Below, in pieces: positions 15,106 through 19,129 of a stretch of DNA of 19,129 nt. Position numbers and translations under genes: made by a program. The first letter of the stretch is position 1. Each line of letters starts with the position of its first letter. The stretch comes from CBDCME01 sp965218865 (GTDB lineage: Bacteria; Pseudomonadota; Alphaproteobacteria; JAAXGF01): assembly GCA_965218865.1 (NCBI GenBank), contig CBDCME010000058.1:1-19129 (forward strand). Reading direction: 5' to 3'. Under the pieces are notes generated by a model. It was not told the DNA's origin, searched no databases, and saw only the letters and a program-made list of their open reading frames with translations.

Positions 15106-15323
15106 AGAGCGATATTAACTTCACGCGGCTTGGTCGTAATGAGTTTCCGAAATTCCCATATCAGGCTACCGCTTTTACGACATGCCAACCCTCACGTGCT
15201 TCTTCCGGGCAACCCCCTCTTAAAGCTCTCCACGCGGCACGGAATATCGGTAGTATTTTGACGAATAGCGATGACCGTCTTTGGCCGCGGAGCGCTTACG
15301 TTCGACGCTTTCTGCCGGCCTGA
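15102..15323 (+). CDS. Short open frame overlapping the SMR-like gene, unrecognised, probably truncated
   Basis: The ATG at 15102 overlaps the TGA of the SMR-like gene (ATGA), a translational coupling arrangement typical of operons. About 73 residues follow, starting MKSDINFTRLGRNEFPKFPY. I do not recognise the sequence. The part after about residue 20 is compositionally different and its 3' end overlaps the opposing MucR/Ros remnant, so the original downstream gene was probably truncated and the rest of the frame is fortuitous. Confidence 0.3.
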   Translation: MKSDINFTRLGRNEFPKFPYQATAFTTCQPSRASSGQPPLKALHAARNIGSILTNSDDRLWPRSAYVRRFLPA

Positions 15324-15577
15324 ATAGTCTTACCCAGTCCCCTTTGCTTCGCCATTTGAGACCGCTCGTCGGAATATTCGCGGGCTACCACCAAATAGCT
15401 CCACGGGAGCCCATAGCGCTTGCGGTATTCAACCGGGGTGAGGCCATGCTGGTGTGATAGATGGCGCTTACGGGTCCTGAACTTCTTTCCACATGCAAGG
15501 CAGACCACAGCTTCCTTCGTGACGGATTATTTGATGGGAACGGCTGGCTTGGGCTTTTCTGGTTTATTTCGCCTCTA
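15296..15577 (-). pseudogene. MucR/Ros-family zinc-finger transcriptional regulator, remnant
   Basis: The minus strand reads PEKPKPAVPIK, then a TAA stop (plus 15527-15529), then SVTKEAVVCLACGKKFRTRK, RHLSHQHGLTPVEYRKRYGL. The Cys-X2-Cys ... His-X3-His pattern of the Ros/MucR zinc finger is kept (CLAC, HLSHQH), with the LTPVEYRKRYGLP segment diagnostic of the family. These proteins are alphaproteobacterial repressors/activators of exopolysaccharide and cell-cycle genes. The N-terminal dimerisation part is missing because IS630 copy 2 begins at 15578. A nonsense codon separates what is left. A truncated zinc-finger piece could in principle be made from the GTG at 15508. Confidence 0.8.
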
Positions 15578-15668
15578 ATACCAACCGCCCTAGAGTTTGA
15601 CTCGCGCAAAGGTTTACACGCTAGGTTTTGTGTGATTCAAGGTTGTTGGCAACAAGGGAGTGTGTTCA

Positions 15669-16235
15669 ATGCCAACGATTCCTTTGTGAAACGACTTTGA
15701 TGCTGAAAGAGTCCGTGTTCTTGCGGCACGGAGCGATGATGGGAACCAGGCGCGACGGCTTTTGTCGATGGCGGCCATCTACGATGGGATGGATCGAGCG
15801 TGCGCGGCGCGTATTGGCGGCATGGATCGGCAGACGTTGCGGGACTGGGTTCACCGGTTCAACGCGGGAGGTCCGGCCGGTCTGATCGACCGCAAGCCGA
15901 ACGGGGCGTTGCGTCGGTTGACGCCGTCGCAAATGGCGGCGCTTTCGCGGGCTATCGAGGCCGGTCCCGATCCCGAACGGGATGGGGTCGTGCGCTGGCG
16001 CTGCATCGATCTCAAGCAACTGATCCGAACGCGCTTCGGCGTGGACTATCACGAGCGGAGCGTCGGCAAGCTGCTGGCCGCGCTCGGGTTCTCGCATATT
16101 TCCGCGCGCCCGCGCCACGTCGGCCAGGATGCGCGGGCACAGGAGGAATTTAAAAAAAAGTTTTCCCGAACACTTGGCGAAAATCGTAGCGGCACAGCCA
16201 CCGGACACGCCCATCGAGGTTTGGTTTCAAGATGA
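15669..16235 (+). pseudogene. IS630 transposase orfA, copy 2, with early stop codon
   Basis: Same gene as at 4314-4880, but the seventh codon after the ATG at 15669 is TGA (15687-15689) where copy 1 has CGA (Arg). Two further codons differ (LAAW to LAAR; CAAG to CAAR). An in-frame GTG/ATG restart near 15762 could still give a protein lacking about 30 residues of the first DNA-binding part. It overlaps orfB at the A8 run (16152-16159). Confidence 0.85.
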
Positions 16236-16734
16236 AATGCGCGTCGGCCAGAAGAACAGCCTGGTGCGCCAGTGGGCCCCAAAGGGATCGCGCCCGCGCC
16301 AGGTCAAGGACCTACGGACCTCTTCGGCGTATCTCTTCGGCGCCATCTGCCCCGAGCGCGGTGAGGGCGCGGCGCTGGTCATGCCGCGCGCCAATACTGA
16401 AGCCATGGACCTGCATCTCGAGGAAATCAGCCGGGCCGTTGCCCCAAACGCCCATGCCGTCGTGCTGCTCGACCAAGCCGCATGGCACACCACTGCCAAA
16501 CTCGGCATCCCGGAGAACATCTCCCTCGTGCCTTTGCCACCCAAGTCCCCGGAGCTCAATCCCGCCGAAAATGTCTGGCAATACCTCCGCCAGAACTGGC
16601 TCTCCAATCGTGTCTTCGACTCCTATGAAGCCATCGTCGAGGCCTCTTGCCAAGCCTGGAACAACCTGACCGACCAACCTTGGAAGATCATGTCCATCGG
16701 CCTCAGAGCGTGGGCTCGCACAAGGCAATGTTAA
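16129..16734 (+). CDS. IS630 transposase orfB (DDE catalytic part), copy 2
   Basis: Matches copy 1 orfB in all but one visible residue (RTRQC for RTSQC at the end). The DDE motifs FQDEMRVG, LLDQAAWH and NPAENVWQ are intact. As in copy 1 it depends on frameshifting from orfA, which has a nonsense codon here, so it may be expressed poorly or only complement in trans. Confidence 0.8.
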   Translation: MRGHRRNLKKSFPEHLAKIVAAQPPDTPIEVWFQDEMRVGQKNSLVRQWAPKGSRPRQVKDLRTSSAYLFGAICPERGEGAALVMPRANTEAMDLHLEEISRAVAPNAHAVVLLDQAAWHTTAKLGIPENISLVPLPPKSPELNPAENVWQYLRQNWLSNRVFDSYEAIVEASCQAWNNLTDQPWKIMSIGLRAWARTRQC

Positions 16735-16749
16735 GGGCGGTTGGTATTA

Positions 16750-17561
16750 GTCCACCGACCGACGAACGACCTTTCTTTGGCAACCAGCTACCCTTGTACA
16801 ATCCGTTGAAGATCCTGGAAATCGCCATCCGAAAGTGGCACCAAGTGGGTGTAAACGCCGGCACCGTGCACGCGACCGCAACACTTGTATTGTTATTTTC
16901 GGTCTCTCTTGTTCTTGTGTTCGTAACCATTATTCTGCCGTTGCAACCTGCCATAAAGGACGTCGGAAAAACGGTCGTTATTGGTGGCACGATGTATTTT
17001 ATGCTGATCGGAATCGGTTCCATGAGCCTGGAGATTGGTTTACTTCAACGCATGAGCGTTTTTCTTGGACACCCGATCTATTCTCTCAGTATCGTGCTGT
17101 TCTCGCTCATCTTAGCCACCGGGGTTGGAAGCCTACTCTCGGATAAATTCGCTCTCGATACCGTCTCTAAGTTGGTATCTTGGTCGGCGCTAACCGGAGC
17201 GTATTTCATCACTTTGCCTTTGTGGTTACCTCAGGTGACGCTTGCGTTCGAGAGCGAGGCTTTGATCGCTCGCGCCCTTCTCTGCGTGCTGGTGATTGTA
17301 CCGGGGGGGGTGTTGATGGGATGGGGCTTTCCGACCGGCATGCGTTTGGTCTCGCGAATTGACCCCACGCCAACCCCTTGGTTCTGGGCGATTAATGGGG
17401 CAGCCGGCGTACTTGCATCGTCTCTTGCGGTTGCCTTGAGTATTGCAATGGGCATAAATACCACACTAATTGTCGGAGGAATTTGCTATCTCTTGCTGAT
17501 CCCCGCAGTTTTGATCCTCGGGGCCGAGCCTCGCGCTCAAACGGCACCATCCCAAGGATAA
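16750..17561 (+). pseudogene. Spermidine synthase-like multi-pass membrane protein, C-terminal fragment
   Basis: Reads PPTDERPFFGNQL, resembling the TDDRPFFF end of the methyltransferase-like domain in spermidine synthase-like membrane fusion proteins. About six transmembrane segments follow, including IGIGSMSLEIGLLQRMSVFL, GHPIYSLSIVLFSLILATGV, GWGFPTGMRLVSR and TPWFWAINGAAGVLASSLAV, all typical of the same family. Everything before TDERPFF, that is the catalytic domain and earlier helices, is missing: the fragment begins exactly at the TA flank of IS630 copy 2. The open frame runs back into the IS end by chance and has no suitable start. It is therefore probably a dead remnant. The function of the intact family is not well defined. 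Confidence 0.8.
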
Positions 17562-17620
17562 TTTCAGCGTTAATTGAGCGAGCCGGCCGTGGCGATCCAG
17601 GTCGAGCGGTATTTACGTTG

Positions 17621-17729
17621 CTAGTGCATCGACCCAAACGGAGGCGACAGCCGAAGTTTGGAAAGTTTATGCATCGACAAAGGCCTGGTGCACGGGGGCG
17701 TGAACGAAGTGAATGCGCCGGTGCACTAG
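17621..17729. repeat. Bipartite palindromic element, uninterrupted copy
   Basis: 109 bp with CTAGTGCA at the left end and TGCACTAG at the right, and two internal hairpins. The first is TGCATCGACCCAAAC against GTTTGG..GTTTATGCA. The second is GTGCAC..GGCG against CGCC..GTGCAC. It matches 3736-3801 plus 4974-5015 with a few substitutions and one base of length difference, so it shows the unoccupied state of the site into which IS630 copy 1 jumped. No coding capacity. It lies between the membrane protein remnant and the IS110 remnant. Confidence 0.88.
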
Positions 17730-18362
17730 GGTCCTGTTTCAGAAATAACGTAAGCGATCGGGTGGACGCCCCTCGACGGCATCTGTGTGTCAATATGGCG
17801 GTGTTTCAAACCTGCAACAGAGGAGGCGTCCGTGGAGAGGGTTAGCACGATCGGGATTGATCTGGCCAAGCACGTGTTTCGGCTGCATGGCGCGGCGGCT
17901 GATGGGACGGTGGTGTGCCGCCGCAGGCTCCGCCGCGGGAGAAGGTGCTTGAGTTTCTGGATCGGCCTGCGTGGTGGCGATGGAAGCCTGTGGCAGTGCC
18001 CACTATTGGGGCCGGGAGATCAGTCGTCTCGGCCACGAGGTTCACCCGATCGCGCCGGTTTACGTCAAGCCATTCGTCAAGCGGCAGAAGAACGACATGG
18101 CTGATGCCGAGGCGATCTGTGAAGCGGCACAGCGGCCGACCATGCGCTTCGTCGCGGTCAAGAGCGAGGACCGGCAGGCCTCGGCGATGATCTTCAAGGC
18201 GCGTGACCTTCTGGTTCGCCATCGGAGGACCGCGACGATCAATGCGCTGCGTGCGCAGAGTTCGGTTTTATAGTGCCGCAGGGCCCCGCCGAGCGATTGC
18301 GGGACATGATCGAGGATGGGACGAACGGCCTGCCGGAACCGGTGCGGGTGCTTTGTCGGCCC
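17730..18362 (+). mobile_element. IS110-family element remnant (left end and partial transposase)
   Basis: About 100 bp of non-coding left end (17730-17831), followed by a frameshifted IS110-type transposase that stops matching near 18362. The right end is missing. The left boundary is placed directly after the palindromic element and is approximate. Confidence 0.65.
17832..18362 (+). pseudogene. IS110-family (DEDD) transposase, fragmented
   Basis: A GTG start at 17832 with a very strong AGAGGAGG Shine-Dalgarno gives RVSTIGIDLAKHVFRLHGAA, the first acidic motif of DEDD transposases. The coding sequence then needs three frames: up to RRRLRR in the first, REKVLEFLDRP in the second, then VAMEACGSAHYWGREI and RQKNDMADAEAICEAAQRPT in the third. 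A further small deletion after TINALRA brings EFGFIVPQGPAERLRDMIED into another frame. The C-terminal Ser-containing domain is absent. The acidic residues of the Ruv C-like domain are visible, but no functional product can be made. Confidence 0.85.
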
Positions 18363-18384
18363 TCTATTTCTCAGCCTCTACACC

Positions 18385-19129
18385 TTACTCTGTTTGCAAA
18401 CGGTAAGTTATCGCACGGTAAATTTCTCCCACGACGTAGATGTCGCCCACAAGTATGCACGTCATTGTGCCAAGGACTAGAATACGGCCAAGACACGATC
18501 GAAAGAAACGCAACTTTATCCACGCTCCCAAAAGAAAGACACAGGGCACTAACCAATGTTGAGAATAAAGGTATGTATTTGTACCCAACCACGAGTATAG
18601 TACACCGAATGTCAAAATAGATGCCATTGATCCAATGCCCATCCATCGCCAAATACCTTCATAACGATAAGACAATACCGCGGCGCCTCCGAATATCAAC
18701 AACGACACTATTCCCAAAATCACGTCAAAGAAACCAAATTCAACTCTATAATAGGTTAGTTCGAATTGAATTTGGTTATCGTTGCCAGCAGTGCTCACAT
18801 TCTGTTTTTGCTTTGGTATTGTAGGAATAAATGTTCGCGCAACCATTCCAGGAAATCGGATGAAATTCTCGAATTGTTGATCCTCTCCGGCTTTGTATTT
18901 ATCGAGGAAATTGCCGAAATCCGTCAAATCGTGGGTAATGCCGCGATCCACGCCGCGTACCGCGCCCAGTACATAAAAAATAGAGAGCGCCGCCATCAAC
19001 AAGAATGCACCGACACATACCGATCTTGACAAAGCCGATACTGGCGTGTGACCTTTCGCTATTCGTATCGCCCAGTACATATAGCCAAAATGAATCACAT
19101 TCGATAATGTTGTTCCAATCGCGAGTAGG
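18385..19129 (-). CDS. Multi-pass membrane protein, unrecognised, N-terminus beyond the window
   Basis: At least 247 residues; the frame is open to the right edge of the window, so the protein begins outside it. Hydrophobic segments include SVCVGAFLLMAALSIFYVLG, FGFFDVILGIVSLLIFGGAA, MGIGSMASILTFGVLYSWLG, HWLVPCVFLLGAWIKL and LVLGTMTCILVGDIYVVG. The loop after the first of these is a soluble stretch of about 80 residues. The last helices and the short polar tail resemble C-termini of polysaccharide-related membrane proteins, but I cannot name a family. Its base composition is clearly more AT-rich than the ETF and WD40 genes, suggesting horizontal origin. The IS110 remnant ends about 20 bp from its stop codon. 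Confidence 0.7.
   Translation of the reverse strand, partial: LLAIGTTLSNVIHFGYMYWAIRIAKGHTPVSALSRSVCVGAFLLMAALSIFYVLGAVRGVDRGITHDLTDFGNFLDKYKAGEDQQFENFIRFPGMVARTFIPTIPKQKQNVSTAGNDNQIQFELTYYRVEFGFFDVILGIVSLLIFGGAAVLSYRYEGIWRWMGIGSMASILTFGVLYSWLGTNTYLYSQHWLVPCVFLLGAWIKLRFFRSCLGRILVLGTMTCILVGDIYVVGEIYRAITYRLQTE

Larger units (their letters stand above)
15578..16747 (+). mobile_element. IS630-family insertion sequence, copy 2
   Basis: 1170 bp, inverted relative to copy 1 and nearly identical. Ends are ATACCAACCGCCC and GGGCGGTTGGTAT, each flanked by TA (15576-15577 and 16748-16749), the expected target duplication. The first transposase frame carries a nonsense codon. The sequences on the two sides come from different genes, both cut at their N-terminal ends. 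Confidence 0.9.

Noticed and set aside
3802..16747. Composite transposon formed by the two IS630 copies
   Set aside because: IS630 elements do not usually form composite transposons. Copy 1 is a simple insertion into a palindromic element, and I found no outer target duplication joining the two copies.
16647..16749. Start of the spermidine synthase-like protein inside IS630 copy 2
   Set aside because: This part is the out-of-frame IS630 end that happens to be open; the real gene fragment begins at the TA flank.
17730..17831. Possible IS110 bridge RNA in the left end
   Set aside because: IS110 elements are known to encode a bridge RNA in a non-coding end, but this remnant's end is only about 100 bp, the element is decayed, and I could not verify the needed loops by eye.

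Overview
The window looks like a high-GC proteobacterial chromosome segment, most likely alphaproteobacterial. The evidence for that is a membrane-anchored class I cytochrome c, a MucR/Ros-type zinc-finger remnant, and IS families and a WD40/Sel1 protein of the kind common in that class. The lineage is inferred from protein resemblance only. The region is heavily worked over by mobile DNA: one IS256-type element, two inverted IS630-type copies, one IS4-type element, an IS21 end with an istA remnant, a group II intron remnant and a decayed IS110 remnant. There are also at least two families of short palindromic dispersed repeats. Many genes are broken, several by single-base indels that can be located by eye.

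Layout. 6-1222: endonuclease/exonuclease/phosphatase-fold gene on the minus strand, split by a frameshift at an A6 run. 1706-3133: IS256 element whose transposase lost its native C-terminus to a frameshift. 3194-3739: membrane-anchored cytochrome c, about 60 bp downstream of that IS. 3736-5015: a ~108 bp bipartite palindromic element split by IS630 copy 1 (3802-4971). An uninterrupted copy of this element lies at 17621-17729. 5018-5931: a PPP-family phosphatase (minus) bracketed by two members of a second palindromic repeat family. 6050-7349: IS4 element with a frameshifted transposase. 7632-8123: VOC/PhnB-like protein (minus). 8161-8285: third member of the second repeat family, with a nested palindrome. 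8328-10139: single-chain fusion of ETF beta and alpha subunits. 10228-13428: large membrane-anchored protein with 15 WD40 repeats and a C-terminal Sel1-like region. 13854-14647: group II intron domain V and reverse transcriptase remnant fused in frame to an IS21 istA remnant, followed by the IS21 terminal repeats. 14754-15105: frameshifted small SMR-like transporter. 15296-15577: MucR/Ros remnant with a nonsense codon, cut by IS630 copy 2 (15578-16747). 16750-17561: C-terminal fragment of a spermidine synthase-like membrane protein, also cut at that IS. 17832-18362: IS110 transposase remnant. 18385-19129: AT-richer multi-pass membrane protein that runs off the window.

The probably functional host genes are the cytochrome c, the phosphatase, the VOC protein, the fused ETF, the WD40-Sel1 protein and the edge membrane protein. 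They do not form an obvious pathway. Cytochrome c and ETF are both electron carriers but are separated by IS elements and not co-transcribed. The features most worth following up are the bipartite palindromic element with empty and IS-filled copies, the fused ETF with a variant FAD motif, the 15-repeat WD40-Sel1 protein, and the IS21/group II intron chimera. I see no clear evidence of a complete new defence or biosynthetic system.
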